Below, one piece after another: positions 8,406 through 18,028 of a stretch of DNA of 64,000 nucleotides; within the stretch, counting starts at the first letter, position 1; each line of letters begins with the position of its first letter. Origin of the DNA: Oscillospiraceae bacterium (GTDB taxonomy: Bacteria; Bacillota; Clostridia; Oscillospirales; Oscillospiraceae); assembly GCA_015067565.1 (NCBI GenBank), contig SVMF01000003.1, forward strand, positions 62,001-126,000. The letters are read 5' to 3'. The notes beneath the pieces were generated by a model, which made no database searches, was not told the origin of the DNA, and saw only the letters and a list, made by a program, of their open reading frames with translations. The translations under genes were made by a program, and so were the position numbers.

Positions 8406-9927
8406 TACGGATAACTCCCTTTATTTTTGACATAAGCTCCGCAAACTCCTTCGTTTTCACCACGGAAACAAATAGTATTCCGCCCGAAATTGCGGCGCAA
8501 ACGACGGCAGCGATTGCAAATCGCCACACATCGACCTCGCTCAGGATAAAGCCGCAAAGGAGCTTGGCAATTGCACCGGTGAGCAGCACACAGCACAGGT
8601 GTATGGATGTCCTCTTGTAATAATGCCAAACCGACTGGCCAAAGATGAATCGATAGGTAAGCAACGGCCGCCCAACGGCAAAGAAGATTCTGCTTGCTAC
8701 CGTACCGATATAGATGCCGGCCAAGCCGAAAATTCTTGCCGCCACAATGGAAACAACAAGGTTAATCAGCATTTGAAGCAGCGCCAGCCATTTATCTCTG
8801 AAAAAGTCACCCTTTACAATTCTAACATGATAATAAACCGTTGTCTGGCCCATCAGATAGCAGTTTAGGATGATCAACAAGAAGCTGGGACCATCGACCA
8901 AATAATCTGTACCGATCCACAGTTGGATGAACGGCGGCAACAAAACATAAAGGCAAATAGAAACAAAGCCATAAATCCAAAAGCCAACCAACTCAATCTG
9001 GTTAAACACATGCCGCATATGTTTCTTATTGTCCGATGCTGCCAAATTACCGAATGAGGAGGACATATTGACGAAGATCAATTGCGCAAAGGCGGTAATA
9101 GAGTTGATAATCAGCGTATAGTTGCTTACAAGACCAACCACCACAACACCGATCTTTTGGATCGACGACATGATAATGTTGTCGGTCGAATAAATGGCAA
9201 CAGAAGAAAGCTGATGCACAACAAGTGCCTTCACCTCGGCAAAAATATGGCCCTTGTCCTCTTTGGAAAGGCGGACCTCCATCTTCTTTGTAAAAATAGC
9301 AAAACGACGGTCTAAGTAGATCGAGAAAATGACCTTTGAAGAAATCGAGACAACAATTTGGGCAATCAGAAATGCCAAGTAGTCCTTAAAGATCCACAGC
9401 ACAAGCACCTGCAACATGGTCGTGGCTACTTTGCATATCGTTTCATAATTGGTGGCAATGTAATTCTTTTGTGCAGCGTTTACATATGCCGTTTTGTAGG
9501 ACAAAAAGTAGCTGGACACCGAATTGACCAAGAAGAAAACATAGTATATTTTCAATTCTTGCGGTGAGATACGCTCTGCGCCCTTGATCAGATGCCCCAA
9601 AAACGGCAGCAATGCCAAGCCAATGGCCAGCACCGTCACGGCAATGATACGGTAAACCTTCTTATAGAATTTTAAGAGTGCGTAAATCTTCTCTTCATTT
9701 CCCTCTGCCATCGGCTTGTACATTGCAAAATTCATTGCCGTACCAAAGCCCAATTCCGCAAAAGAGAGCAACCCCAATATTTCCGTATACAGTCCGTTTA
9801 CACCGAGAAGTGTCTTGTCGAGTACAAGTATAAAAACCGTACGAACCAAAAAGTTCACTGCCAGTGTGATCAGCTTGCCGAAAATCGACCATGCAATATT
9901 TTTTGTTGCTTTTTCTGTTCTTCCCAT
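8389..9927 (-). CDS. wzx: Wzx-type oligosaccharide flippase
   Basis: About 513 residues with 12-14 hydrophobic segments and no soluble domain. The N-terminus MGRTEKATKNIAWSIFGK followed by a helix and the stretch VNGLYTEILGLLSFAELGFG are characteristic of the polysaccharide transporter (PST/MATE-like) flippases of Gram-positive capsule loci. It would flip the lipid-linked repeat unit to the outer membrane face for Wzy. The start is ATG 9927, preceded by GGTGAT; the longer upstream frame (to 9981) overlaps the pyruvyl transferase gene without an RBS. Confidence 0.9.
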   Translation of the reverse strand: MGRTEKATKNIAWSIFGKLITLAVNFLVRTVFILVLDKTLLGVNGLYTEILGLLSFAELGFGTAMNFAMYKPMAEGNEEKIYALLKFYKKVYRIIAVTVLAIGLALLPFLGHLIKGAERISPQELKIYYVFFLVNSVSSYFLSYKTAYVNAAQKNYIATNYETICKVATTMLQVLVLWIFKDYLAFLIAQIVVSISSKVIFSIYLDRRFAIFTKKMEVRLSKEDKGHIFAEVKALVVHQLSSVAIYSTDNIIMSSIQKIGVVVVGLVSNYTLIINSITAFAQLIFVNMSSSFGNLAASDNKKHMRHVFNQIELVGFWIYGFVSICLYVLLPPFIQLWIGTDYLVDGPSFLLIILNCYLMGQTTVYYHVRIVKGDFFRDKWLALLQMLINLVVSIVAARIFGLAGIYIGTVASRIFFAVGRPLLTYRFIFGQSVWHYYKRTSIHLCCVLLTGAIAKLLCGFILSEVDVWRFAIAAVVCAAISGGILFVSVVKTKEFAELMSKIKGVIRNVRAK

Positions 9928-9973
9928 TATATCACCAAGTACAAATGTTTGTCCGGACTGCCGCACAGTCCTT

Positions 9974-11029
9974 TCAAACACCGATTCCGTTGCGAATTAC
10001 ATCATCTAAGTAATCTTCAGAGGCCTTGCGCAACTCCGCCAGTCGTGCGTCGACCGAATTCCAGTCAATCGGCTTGTCAAACAGCGTCTGCGCCCTGTCA
10101 GGCTCGGTCACGATGCGCTCAGATAGCCCTGCGGCCTGCATCAGCGTTTCAATGCGGTCATTCATGCCCGAGTTCTGCACGGGCAGCACGACAAACGGCT
10201 TGTGCAGCAGCAAAGAAAAAACCGCACCGTGGAAGGAATTTGTTACGACAAATTCCGCATTGGCCAGATCATGCAGCCACTGCTGCAGGTCGACAAACAG
10301 CTCACCGCCATCTGCCTCCTTCTGGCCGAAATGCCGCTGGGCCATGTGGCAGACCTTCTGTGCGTCCGTTTGATTCTTGTGCAGAATGTAGGTAAAGACC
10401 TTCGTAGCCGCCTTGCACTTGCGTCCCTCGAACAGTGGCAAATAGTCCTTGGCCGTCAGGAGCATCGTCGGATCAAGCGTCAGCTCCGCGTCGATCTTCA
10501 TCTCACGCAGCAGCTCCTGCCCTCTTTTTTCACGCACAGAAATTTTGGCAAATTTTGCAAGCTCCGGTGTGATCAGCTTTTGCATTTCGGCTGACAGCTT
10601 CGGTGTGCCGAAGCTTGCTGAATAAGCGATTCTCTTGGTTTGATCGCCCAGAAAGTTCAAATAGAAGCTGAGCGTTGGCTTACCCTCCGCGCGGCAGGTA
10701 AACGACTCGTTCCAAATCTGGTCGCTGCCGCAAATGACCGCATCGAAATCCCGACAACGATGCAGCGCACGATTGCTTCTATAGCTTTTCTTTGTCAGAC
10801 GCAGCTCCTGCTTGCAGAAGCGGCGCAGCTTGCGCTTCTTGTTAAAATAGGAGAAATGACGCTTTTTCACAGCACTGACAGCCTGTGCCAGCAGCACCCG
10901 ACGGGGCAGATAGTCGATGATCTGCGTGTCGACGCCGCAGTTGAGCAAATATCGCTGCAGCGCATAGGCCTGTAGAACCGCACCGTAGTTGGCTGACCAG
11001 TGAAATGTGATCGTTGCGACCTTACTCAT
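9974..11029 (-). CDS. polysaccharide pyruvyl transferase family protein
   Basis: 351 residues. Family landmarks are ANYGAVLQAYALQRYL near the N-terminus, CGSDQIWN in the middle, and VTNSFHGAVFSLLL plus VLPVQNSGMNDR in the C-terminal half. These proteins (WcaK/CsaB family) transfer pyruvate from phosphoenolpyruvate to form ketal substituents on polysaccharides or cell-wall polymers. In other bacteria pyruvylated wall polymers are what SLH domains bind, and this window also encodes an SLH protein (54470-62179); a link between the two is inference. The start at ATG 11029 has AGGTGAG about 5 bp upstream and overlaps the previous gene's stop. Confidence 0.9.
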   Translation of the reverse strand: MSKVATITFHWSANYGAVLQAYALQRYLLNCGVDTQIIDYLPRRVLLAQAVSAVKKRHFSYFNKKRKLRRFCKQELRLTKKSYRSNRALHRCRDFDAVICGSDQIWNESFTCRAEGKPTLSFYLNFLGDQTKRIAYSASFGTPKLSAEMQKLITPELAKFAKISVREKRGQELLREMKIDAELTLDPTMLLTAKDYLPLFEGRKCKAATKVFTYILHKNQTDAQKVCHMAQRHFGQKEADGGELFVDLQQWLHDLANAEFVVTNSFHGAVFSLLLHKPFVVLPVQNSGMNDRIETLMQAAGLSERIVTEPDRAQTLFDKPIDWNSVDARLAELRKASEDYLDDVIRNGIGV

Positions 11030-12245
11030 GGTTCTCACCTGATTTCAGCATCTTGTGATACAGACGGATGTACTCCTCCGCCATGCGTTTTTTGTTGTAT
11101 TTTGTCGCCGCCTTTTCGGCGATCTGCGGCTCTTTTTCGCTGTTAAGCACATCGCCGAGTGCCTTCTGCAACGCATCAACATCGCCATAGGGCACAAATC
11201 GGCTATATTCCTTCAGCGTGATCGTCTCGGGCGCACCGGCCTCAAATCCGACCACGGGTGTGCCGCAGCTCAGGCTCTCCGCAGTCGGCATGGAGAAGGT
11301 CTCCTTCTTGCTGACAAGCAGGCAAGCATCCGCGGCCGCATAGTATTGTGCCAGAAGCGTTTGATCCCGAATGCTGCCAAGGAACATCACATTCTCCGGC
11401 CATGCAACATTCGCCTCACAGGTACCCGCAGCAACCAGAAAGCGAACCTTTTCGCCCTTCATACGCTTGGCAAGCTCCAAAAGATAGTAGCCGCCCTTGG
11501 CATGGCCGGGGTCGGTCACAAAGGCCGCTGTCACGAAAAAGACAAGCTTTTCCCCATCGGACGCATACTTCTTCCGCAATTCTTCCGTATCGCTCGGACG
11601 GAAGGTATCCGTGTCGATGCCATTGAGAATCACGTTGTGGGAGAGCTTTCCCAGGATCGGCGACTGCGCCGCACGCTCCATCAGCCATGGTGAAACGGAA
11701 ACGACCTCAAGTTTTTCAAAGCCGTCAAAGGCCTTCTTCATCCGTTTCCACGACACATGGGTGCGATTGAGCAGGATCGAGCGAGTCTCCTTCTTATACC
11801 GCTCGCAGCCGTGGCAGCCCGTCTTCCATTTTTCGCATTCGAAGGCATGGCCGCAATTGGCCGTGTGCATGAGTTCTGCATGGAGGGTCAGAACGGTACA
11901 GATGCCGCTCTTTTTCAGCCATGTGACCAGGCGGTAAATATTGACGAAATAGCCGTTGATGCAATGCAGGTGCACGATGTCCGGCCGTTCTTTTTTGATG
12001 ATACGGATCAGGCGGTTGGTCGAAAAAAAGCAGCCGCCGTACATGATCCCCGTAAAACGGGAGCGCAGGTTATTCACCTTGGAGTACAGCTCCGAGCAGG
12101 TCTTGTATGCGCCCTCAAGCTTTTCGCCTCTGCCGTAGCAGATGACAGAATCAATTTGATTTTCCTCGAAGGCAGTGTGCAGATCGTACATGATCTTGCC
12201 AGTGCTACCCTTGCGATAGACGCAGTTGACCTGTAATACTTTCAT
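11022..12245 (-). CDS. family 4 glycosyltransferase (GT-B)
   Basis: 407 residues in a GT-B fold. The N-terminal domain begins MKVLQVNCVYRKGSTGKIMYD, where GSTGKI is a typical acceptor-side loop, with HLHCINGYF after it. The C-terminal nucleotide-sugar domain carries the E-x7-E-like phrase ESLSCGTPVVGF-EAGAPE. A cysteine cluster (CGHAFECEKWKTGCHGCERY, near residues 130-150) is a recurrent feature of the WcaC-like subgroup and could bind a metal. It overlaps the pyruvyl transferase start by 8 bp and lies 2 bp after the next upstream gene's stop, so translation is coupled. Confidence 0.9.
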   Translation of the reverse strand: MKVLQVNCVYRKGSTGKIMYDLHTAFEENQIDSVICYGRGEKLEGAYKTCSELYSKVNNLRSRFTGIMYGGCFFSTNRLIRIIKKERPDIVHLHCINGYFVNIYRLVTWLKKSGICTVLTLHAELMHTANCGHAFECEKWKTGCHGCERYKKETRSILLNRTHVSWKRMKKAFDGFEKLEVVSVSPWLMERAAQSPILGKLSHNVILNGIDTDTFRPSDTEELRKKYASDGEKLVFFVTAAFVTDPGHAKGGYYLLELAKRMKGEKVRFLVAAGTCEANVAWPENVMFLGSIRDQTLLAQYYAAADACLLVSKKETFSMPTAESLSCGTPVVGFEAGAPETITLKEYSRFVPYGDVDALQKALGDVLNSEKEPQIAEKAATKYNKKRMAEEYIRLYHKMLKSGENHE

Positions 12246-12247
12246 GC

Positions 12248-13525
12248 TTACCCCCTATAGGTGACAGTGTTCAAAATTTCGAAAAAGCGTGCAGCATTGG
12301 CATCGGCACAGTGATTCTGCACCGCAAGTGCCTGCGCCCTGTCAAAATAGCGCCCACGCATTTCAGGCTGCTCGAGCAGCAGCTTTAGCGTCCTTAATGC
12401 CTCATCTGCGTTGCTTGCCAAATAAGCCGCATCATTTTCTGCCAAATAACGCGAGCAAGCCAACTCCTCAGGTACATAGCAGAAGAAGCAAGTGCCGCAG
12501 GCAAGGGTATCTGCGATCTTGGTCGAAAAGGCATATTTCGAGTCCATGCGATAAAAATCGTCAAAGCTCTCCGCGTGTACCAAAATATCGCTGTCACACA
12601 TGATCTTCTTGACCTCATCGTAGTCAACCAAGCCGTGCAAATTCAAATACTTGCAGGCCTTCATTTCATCGACCGCCTCTTGGGCAGGCAGCTTACCATA
12701 GACCTCAAGTCTGCAGTTTTTATCCAGCTTCCCCAGCATTTCCGCCAGCTCAATAAGCGTCCGATGTCTGAGCAGTTCCATCTTGCCCAAATATGCGACC
12801 TTCGGTATTTTGCGCTCAGAGGGCTTCGTGCGCGGAGTCATCTGTGTTGCGGTATATAACACCTGTGAGGGAACATCGAAGCATTTATCATAGTCCTTCT
12901 TCAGCTCTGAGCAGTTGTAAATCAAATAGGAGGTCTGCTTCATGGTCTTTCGATAATTGTGGCAGAACCTTCTGCGGAAAATAGGATACATCCAGTGGGC
13001 AAAGCCCTTTCCCAAAAAATAATCGTGCGTTTTGAAATAATAAGCCTCACTGTTATAGATAACCAGCGGAATTTTATGCTTTTTCGACAGTTTTCTTGCA
13101 AGGCTGAACATGAAAGCGCAGTCGCCGGCCTGTAACAGAAGCACTTCGGGGCGAAAATCCTCGACAAATTTCCAAAAACCGCCCTTTTTCCAGCGTCCGG
13201 TCGACCAGACCAGGTCGCGCATCAGCATTGTCCAGGCCGTACGCTTTATCGTTCTCGGCGGCGTAGGTTTACTTGTTCCGTCAGCGGCAGGTTTGATAAT
13301 TCTGCCAACGCGTTTTCCCTTGATCAGTGCGTTGAGCGCATCTTTGTCCGTCACACAGAAATAGCGGTCGCAGCGCTCAAAGTTTGGCTGAACGCTCTGC
13401 ACTGAGAACTGCGCCAGGCATTCCTTCGGATAGTCTACCAGAAAATTCGACAATGTTCTTCCGTTGGAGGTGCTTTTCGAGAGGCACTCATTGGAGAGGA
13501 TCAGTATTCTTTTTGCTTTCTTCAT
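12248..13525 (-). CDS. GT-B glycosyltransferase
   Basis: 425 residues starting at ATG 13525 (MKKAKRILILSNECLS), with AAGGAG about 9 bp upstream; the longer frame to 13642 runs into wzy and is not used. The N-terminal part has LILSNECLSKSTSNGRTLSNFL, then a central region with LLQAGDCAFMF. The C-terminal domain has VAYLGKMELLRHRTLIELA and DTLACGTCFFCYVPEE in the position of the GT4 nucleotide-sugar loop. Sugar specificity cannot be read from sequence. It sits between wzy and the next glycosyltransferase in the operon. Confidence 0.82.
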   Translation of the reverse strand: MKKAKRILILSNECLSKSTSNGRTLSNFLVDYPKECLAQFSVQSVQPNFERCDRYFCVTDKDALNALIKGKRVGRIIKPAADGTSKPTPPRTIKRTAWTMLMRDLVWSTGRWKKGGFWKFVEDFRPEVLLLQAGDCAFMFSLARKLSKKHKIPLVIYNSEAYYFKTHDYFLGKGFAHWMYPIFRRRFCHNYRKTMKQTSYLIYNCSELKKDYDKCFDVPSQVLYTATQMTPRTKPSERKIPKVAYLGKMELLRHRTLIELAEMLGKLDKNCRLEVYGKLPAQEAVDEMKACKYLNLHGLVDYDEVKKIMCDSDILVHAESFDDFYRMDSKYAFSTKIADTLACGTCFFCYVPEELACSRYLAENDAAYLASNADEALRTLKLLLEQPEMRGRYFDRAQALAVQNHCADANAARFFEILNTVTYRG

Positions 13526-13541
13526 ATGCAAACTCCTTGCA

Positions 13542-14837
13542 TCAACGGTAGACTCTGCGGACATTGGGCCGCGTCTCGCGGTTCTTGATCGGCACATCGA
13601 AGGTGCCCGCGCGGATCGATTGGTTGACATACTTCGGCACAACGACCGTAAACAGTGTCATGAAATACGAGTCGATTGCGGAGGCAAACAGAGCCGCTGT
13701 ATTGAATGTCATAAAGACCACAGCCGAAGCAGCAAAGCTGATAAAGAACTTGGAAAGGTGACTGCCTTCCTTCTTCGTCTTGATCGTGCGGAAAATGTCA
13801 TATAAGGTGACGACGCTGTACATAATCATGATAAATACACCCAAAAGGCCATTTGCAACGATCTGCTGCACATAGGCATTGTGGAAGCTGCCCAGGCCTC
13901 TGGAGCTGGCAAGGTAGGCTTTGATGGGCGCATAGTCCCAGCCAAAAAGCTTTTGCGAAACACTACCGTCACGGTAGAAGGCCATGCCGAAATCGATCAG
14001 GGCATCACGGCCTGCGTCATTGTTCTCCTTCATGACGATCTCCCAGAAGAAGTTGCGGAGAGAAGGAATGACTAAGACCATGAGGACCGCAATGCCTGCA
14101 AGGATCAAAAACCAGTTGCGCAGACGCTTTTTGGCAAAAATCAGCACATAAAAGATCAGAAGCACCGCCAGTGACAGAATCGATGTGCGTGAGAAGGTCA
14201 AAATCAGGTTGACAGAGAAGAGGATCAACGCAAGGAAATACCAGAACCGACGGTTTTTCGTCCCCTCGGGGTCAAATTCCATGCACAAAATGATCGCCAT
14301 GATGCCGAATACCAGATACATGCCGTACTCATGGCTGCTCATGAGAAACGACTTAAGCTCATTGCCATAGGCGTTGTCGATGGAGAAGGCATTGGCAAAC
14401 TGATCGGTGCAGAAGATCAAAGCATAGACGGCGATGTAACTGACCACCACAATCAGCATATTACACAGATGAACAAGCTGGCGCTTGTTAAGCTCAAATT
14501 TCCAGCCCACACCGAAAATCAGCAGCACAAACAGGAACGGGAAGAAATAGTACAGGATCTTACTCAGATCCAAGCCGCCCTCTATCTTGACTATGGCATA
14601 AACACCCACCAGCAGCATACACATCAGCAAAATATCGCGACGGATACCGGTGGCATGCATAAAATAATAAATCATCAGCATGACCAGCAGTCCGCACTTG
14701 ATCACGACGTCCATGCCGCCTCTGTTTGCACTGCCGCCGGCACCCAGATTCTGCCAAACCAGCAGGATAAACCAATAGGCAAACAAAAAATAATGCAGCA
14801 TCGGAGTCTTGTTTTTTCGCAAGCTCCAGATTTTCAT
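13542..14837 (-). CDS. wzy: Wzy/O-antigen-ligase-like polysaccharide polymerase
   Basis: About 431 residues with 10 to 12 hydrophobic helices spread along the chain and one long extracellular loop (residues about 285-345, including GRDALIDFGMAFY and SSRGLGSFHNAYVQQIVANG). The phrase LGSFHNAYVQ is typical of O-antigen polymerase and ligase proteins, in which the loop holds catalytic arginine and histidine residues. It would polymerise flipped repeat units outside the membrane. The start ATG 14837 is 4 bp after GAGG. No second polymerase is present in the cluster. Confidence 0.88.
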   Translation of the reverse strand: MKIWSLRKNKTPMLHYFLFAYWFILLVWQNLGAGGSANRGGMDVVIKCGLLVMLMIYYFMHATGIRRDILLMCMLLVGVYAIVKIEGGLDLSKILYYFFPFLFVLLIFGVGWKFELNKRQLVHLCNMLIVVVSYIAVYALIFCTDQFANAFSIDNAYGNELKSFLMSSHEYGMYLVFGIMAIILCMEFDPEGTKNRRFWYFLALILFSVNLILTFSRTSILSLAVLLIFYVLIFAKKRLRNWFLILAGIAVLMVLVIPSLRNFFWEIVMKENNDAGRDALIDFGMAFYRDGSVSQKLFGWDYAPIKAYLASSRGLGSFHNAYVQQIVANGLLGVFIMIMYSVVTLYDIFRTIKTKKEGSHLSKFFISFAASAVVFMTFNTAALFASAIDSYFMTLFTVVVPKYVNQSIRAGTFDVPIKNRETRPNVRRVYR

Positions 14838-14874
14838 TTCCTCACACCTCGTAATGATATGCATAAAAGGCCCC

Positions 14875-15681
14875 TCAACGAGGCTGCGGCCATGTACTGA
14901 GCGTGCAGAAACCCTTCTGCCCACGCTTGATCAGGCGACAGCACTCACGGTAAGTCAGCTCCGTCTTTTTGCGGAAGTGCCATGCAAAATAGTAACGGAA
15001 GGCAAATCCGATCTTCGGGAAGGCCGCTGCGATCCACGCACCCTTGTCAAAGAAAAACTTTTCGTTATAGCCGGTAAACCAAGTAGAAGTATCCTTGGCG
15101 CAGGTGCCCAGAATATAGCTGTGCGAATACAGCTTCAGTCCCGCACGCAGGCAGTCGAGGATGAACATCGAGTCCTCGCCGCAGCTGTAAATGCAGCCGC
15201 CGCCGAAAAGAGTGGTAAAATTGATATTCGCGCGCAGCAGGGCATTCTTTCGCGCAGCCAGAACAGATGCTCCGTAGCGCAGGCTGTCGTGCAGCCGTCT
15301 GCGCTTGATGGGGTTGATACGGCGCTCGGCCAGCTCCCCGTTCTTGATGATCTCCACGCCGAAGATGATCACATCAGCCTTCGGCAGCTCCTCAAAGGCC
15401 TTGACGACCTGCTCGGCATAGTCGGGACGATAGTGCATATCGTCATCGGCAAAGAGGAAGATATCCCCCTCGGCCGCCATCAGGGCAATATTGCGATTCT
15501 TGCCAACACCGCGGGTAGAAGTGCTGATCATTTTCACTCGGTTGCCGTCAATGACAGTCTCGAGCTTCTCATCACGGCCACACTGGTTGGCAAAGACAAC
15601 ATCCGAGCGGATGCCCATTTCTTCATATTTTGTCAGATCCGTTTGATGCATCGTGGTACACAAAACACATAGCTTCTTCAT
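14875..15681 (-). CDS. family 2-like glycosyltransferase
   Basis: 268 residues. MKKLCVLCTTMHQTDLTKYEEM, then KNRNIALMAAEGDIFLF and the metal-binding FADDDMHYRP near residue 75 mark a small GT-A fold transferase. The C-terminal part (FGGGCIYSCGEDSMFILDCL) contains the acceptor-side ED motif expected of GT2 enzymes. ATG 15681 is preceded by GAGGAG at 5 bp; a GTG two codons upstream is too close to the RBS. It follows tagD by 9 bp. Confidence 0.85.
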   Translation of the reverse strand: MKKLCVLCTTMHQTDLTKYEEMGIRSDVVFANQCGRDEKLETVIDGNRVKMISTSTRGVGKNRNIALMAAEGDIFLFADDDMHYRPDYAEQVVKAFEELPKADVIIFGVEIIKNGELAERRINPIKRRRLHDSLRYGASVLAARKNALLRANINFTTLFGGGCIYSCGEDSMFILDCLRAGLKLYSHSYILGTCAKDTSTWFTGYNEKFFFDKGAWIAAAFPKIGFAFRYYFAWHFRKKTELTYRECCRLIKRGQKGFCTLSTWPQPR

Positions 15682-15690
15682 AAGCACTCC

Positions 15691-16080
15691 TCAAACATGC
15701 AAGTCAGTCTTTATCTTTGTTGTAGAAATTTCCTCCGTGCGGGGCAGGTATACAACCTCACATTTTTCCTTGAGAAAGTCGAACTTCCCTTCCCAATCGT
15801 TGCCGATGACAAAGGTGTCGACATGATACAGATCCACATCGGTCATCTTTTGCTCCCAGCAGGTTTCGGGGATGACGAGATCCACATAGCGGATGGCCTC
15901 AAGCAGCTCCTTTCGCTGCTCATAGGTGAAATAACAGACCTTGTTCTTCATGTCCCGATTGAATTCATCGGTCGAAAGAGCAACAATCAGATAATCTCCA
16001 AGCTTTTTCGCACGGCGCAACAGATTGATATGCCCATAATGCATCAGATCAAAGGTGCCGTAGGTAATGACACGCTTCAT
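15691..16080 (-). CDS. tagD: glycerol-3-phosphate cytidylyltransferase
   Basis: 129 residues, the normal size for TagD/TarD. It shows the cytidylyltransferase signature GTFDLMHYGHINLLRRAK with the HxGH motif (14-17) and the C-terminal RTEEISTTKIK loop that closes over CTP. The enzyme makes CDP-glycerol from glycerol 3-phosphate and CTP in the cytoplasm. Its start overlaps the stop of the CDP-glycerol glycerophosphotransferase-like gene directly upstream (ATGA), so producer and user are translated together. This implies a glycerol-phosphate decoration or backbone in the capsule or in a wall polymer made by the same operon. Confidence 0.95.
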   Translation of the reverse strand: MKRVITYGTFDLMHYGHINLLRRAKKLGDYLIVALSTDEFNRDMKNKVCYFTYEQRKELLEAIRYVDLVIPETCWEQKMTDVDLYHVDTFVIGNDWEGKFDFLKEKCEVVYLPRTEEISTTKIKTDLHV

Positions 16081-17255
16081 AAGCCAAGTCTCCTTTTCAT
16101 TTCTGCAACCACTGTTTCGGTCGCATGGCCCGCATGGGGCACAAATTTCCGCGCAAAAGCAGCGGTCTTCTCCCGAGCCGCCTGCACATCCATGCCTGCG
16201 ATTTGCGCAAGGACCTCGTCCTCATTCCGGCAAATTTCGCACGGCAGCGTCTGCGCCAGCTCCAGATACAGGCCTCGTTTCTCGCAATACTCCTCCAGGT
16301 CATAAGCAAAGCACAGCATCGGCATACCGCAGATGGCGCCATCGATGAAAGCACTGGAATAGTCCGAGATCAGAATGTCGGCCACGGCATACAGATCGTT
16401 GAGATGCTCATAGTCCGAAACATCACGGACAAAGTCATTTTCCTGCAGGTCCAGAGCCGTGCTGACGGCATAGTGCGCACGGACAAGGAACACATACTCC
16501 CCACCGAGCTGCGCCTGCCAGCGTCCGAGATCTATCGGCGGTGCCAGATAATGCTCTTTCTTCTCGTTGACGAGATATTCACGATAGGTCGGCATATAGA
16601 AGATGATCCTGCGGTCATCGGCAATGCCCAGCTTCCTTCTCACAGCAAGGCGATCCTTATGGGTGTAGCGCAGCAGGCTGTCATTTCTCGGCAGGTCGCA
16701 TAGCAAAAAGCTCTCCTTCGTCGCATGCAGGACGCGGGAAAGGATCTCACGGTCGTACTCGCTCTGCGCGCAGCGGATGGCCTTGGCATCCTTCTTGCCG
16801 CTGGGTTTCTTCTGCACAGCATTGGTATGCTCCTCACCGCAGATCTTTTTCAGCGGAGTACCGTGCCAAGTCTCGATGCGTACAATCCGCGGATTCCGCA
16901 ATTCCAAACCTCTGTCCATGCCGGAATTGCTCACCCACACACGGCTCGTAAAGAGCTTCACGAAGAAGCGGAAGGAGTCGATCTTCACCTTCTGCCCCCG
17001 AGGCAGCGTAAACTTATCCGGTTCAACAAAGGCCCAGATGAACTTCCAGTCCTTGAATTCCTCACGGGTGCAAAGCTCCTCGTAGATGGCACGGGGACTG
17101 TCGTCAAATTTTCGCCCACCGAAGGAGGCGAAAATGGCCGTCTTTTTGCGCAGCGGGAAAAGATAGGTAATGCGCAGGAAAAAGCGCACCACTCCACGCA
17201 GGAAAATCAGCAGGCCGCTATGCCGTTTCAAAAAATTGATGATGCGAAGTCTCAT
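16077..17255 (-). CDS. CDP-glycerol glycerophosphotransferase family protein (TagB/TagF type)
   Basis: 392 residues. The C-terminal GT-B-like domain has the family motifs WHGTPLKKICGEEHT, YMPTYREYL and DYSSAFIDGAICGMPMLCFAYDLEEY. A hydrophobic N-terminal stretch (FLRGVVRFFLRITYLFPL) gives monotopic membrane contact. Enzymes of this family move glycerol phosphate from CDP-glycerol to a lipid-linked acceptor or glycan. Length is closer to TagB (single transfer or priming) than to the long TagF polymerase, so one or few glycerol phosphates per repeat unit are more likely than a long chain. The ATG at 17255 lies 8 bp after AAGGAG. Confidence 0.92.
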   Translation of the reverse strand: MRLRIINFLKRHSGLLIFLRGVVRFFLRITYLFPLRKKTAIFASFGGRKFDDSPRAIYEELCTREEFKDWKFIWAFVEPDKFTLPRGQKVKIDSFRFFVKLFTSRVWVSNSGMDRGLELRNPRIVRIETWHGTPLKKICGEEHTNAVQKKPSGKKDAKAIRCAQSEYDREILSRVLHATKESFLLCDLPRNDSLLRYTHKDRLAVRRKLGIADDRRIIFYMPTYREYLVNEKKEHYLAPPIDLGRWQAQLGGEYVFLVRAHYAVSTALDLQENDFVRDVSDYEHLNDLYAVADILISDYSSAFIDGAICGMPMLCFAYDLEEYCEKRGLYLELAQTLPCEICRNEDEVLAQIAGMDVQAAREKTAAFARKFVPHAGHATETVVAEMKRRLGL

Positions 17256-17272
17256 AGCGAGCACTCCTTGTG

Positions 17273-18028
17273 TTATGCGTATTTTTTCAGTCCCGAGATC
17301 GCATAGCGCATCATGTAGTAGACCGACTTGAAGAACGGCAGCTTCAGATGCTTGCGATAGATGAGCCAGCGCTTCTTTGCGCTCGAGAACTTCTGTGCCG
17401 AGCGGGAATCGCCACGCACACAGTAATCGACCAGAACCTCCTTGCAGCCGACCGCCTTGCAGCCGTCACGCATCAGCTCCAGCCAGAGGACATAGTCCTC
17501 GTGATAATAGGTCTCGTCAAAGGGATGTGCCTTTGCAATCTTGGCATCGAGCATGACCGTCGAGCAGCCGATGACATTGCAAAGCAGCATTTTCTTAAAA
17601 TCCGTGGTCTCTGGTACGAGATAGTCGTTATGTACCTTCTCACCTTTCTCGCTGACCATGGCATAGGATGTATAGCCGATCTGGGCATCGCCCTTCTCCA
17701 TCATGGCAAGCTGCTTTTCCAGCTTCTCCGGACGCCACTGGTCATCGCTGTCCAAGAGGGCGATATACTTGCCCCTGGCCTCACGGATGCCGTAATTTCT
17801 TGTCTTGGAAACGCCGCTGTTCTTCTCGTTTTGCAGAACGCGAATGCGGCTGTCGGTCTCAGCCAGACGGCAGGCGATCTCATAGCTGTTGTCCTTGCCT
17901 CTGTCGTCGATGATCAGAAGCTCCCAATCGGCATAGGTCTGTGCCAGAACGGACTTGACCGAGCCCTCGATATACGGTGCGACATTATATGCCGGCATAA
18001 TGACCGAAACGGTCGGCTTCTTCTCCAT
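17273..18028 (-). CDS. family 2 glycosyltransferase
   Basis: 251 residues with a clean GT2 domain: TVSVIMPAYNVAPYIEGSV, LLIIDDRGKDNSYEI, YIALLDSDDQW (DxD metal site near residue 90) and HEDYVLWLELM, where the catalytic base aspartate/glutamate is expected. The start at ATG 18028 overlaps the stop of the initiating sugar transferase by one base (TGATG), with GGAGGG upstream. As the second gene of the operon it is a good candidate for adding the second sugar of the repeat unit; that order is inference. Confidence 0.92.
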   Translation of the reverse strand: MEKKPTVSVIMPAYNVAPYIEGSVKSVLAQTYADWELLIIDDRGKDNSYEIACRLAETDSRIRVLQNEKNSGVSKTRNYGIREARGKYIALLDSDDQWRPEKLEKQLAMMEKGDAQIGYTSYAMVSEKGEKVHNDYLVPETTDFKKMLLCNVIGCSTVMLDAKIAKAHPFDETYYHEDYVLWLELMRDGCKAVGCKEVLVDYCVRGDSRSAQKFSSAKKRWLIYRKHLKLPFFKSVYYMMRYAISGLKKYA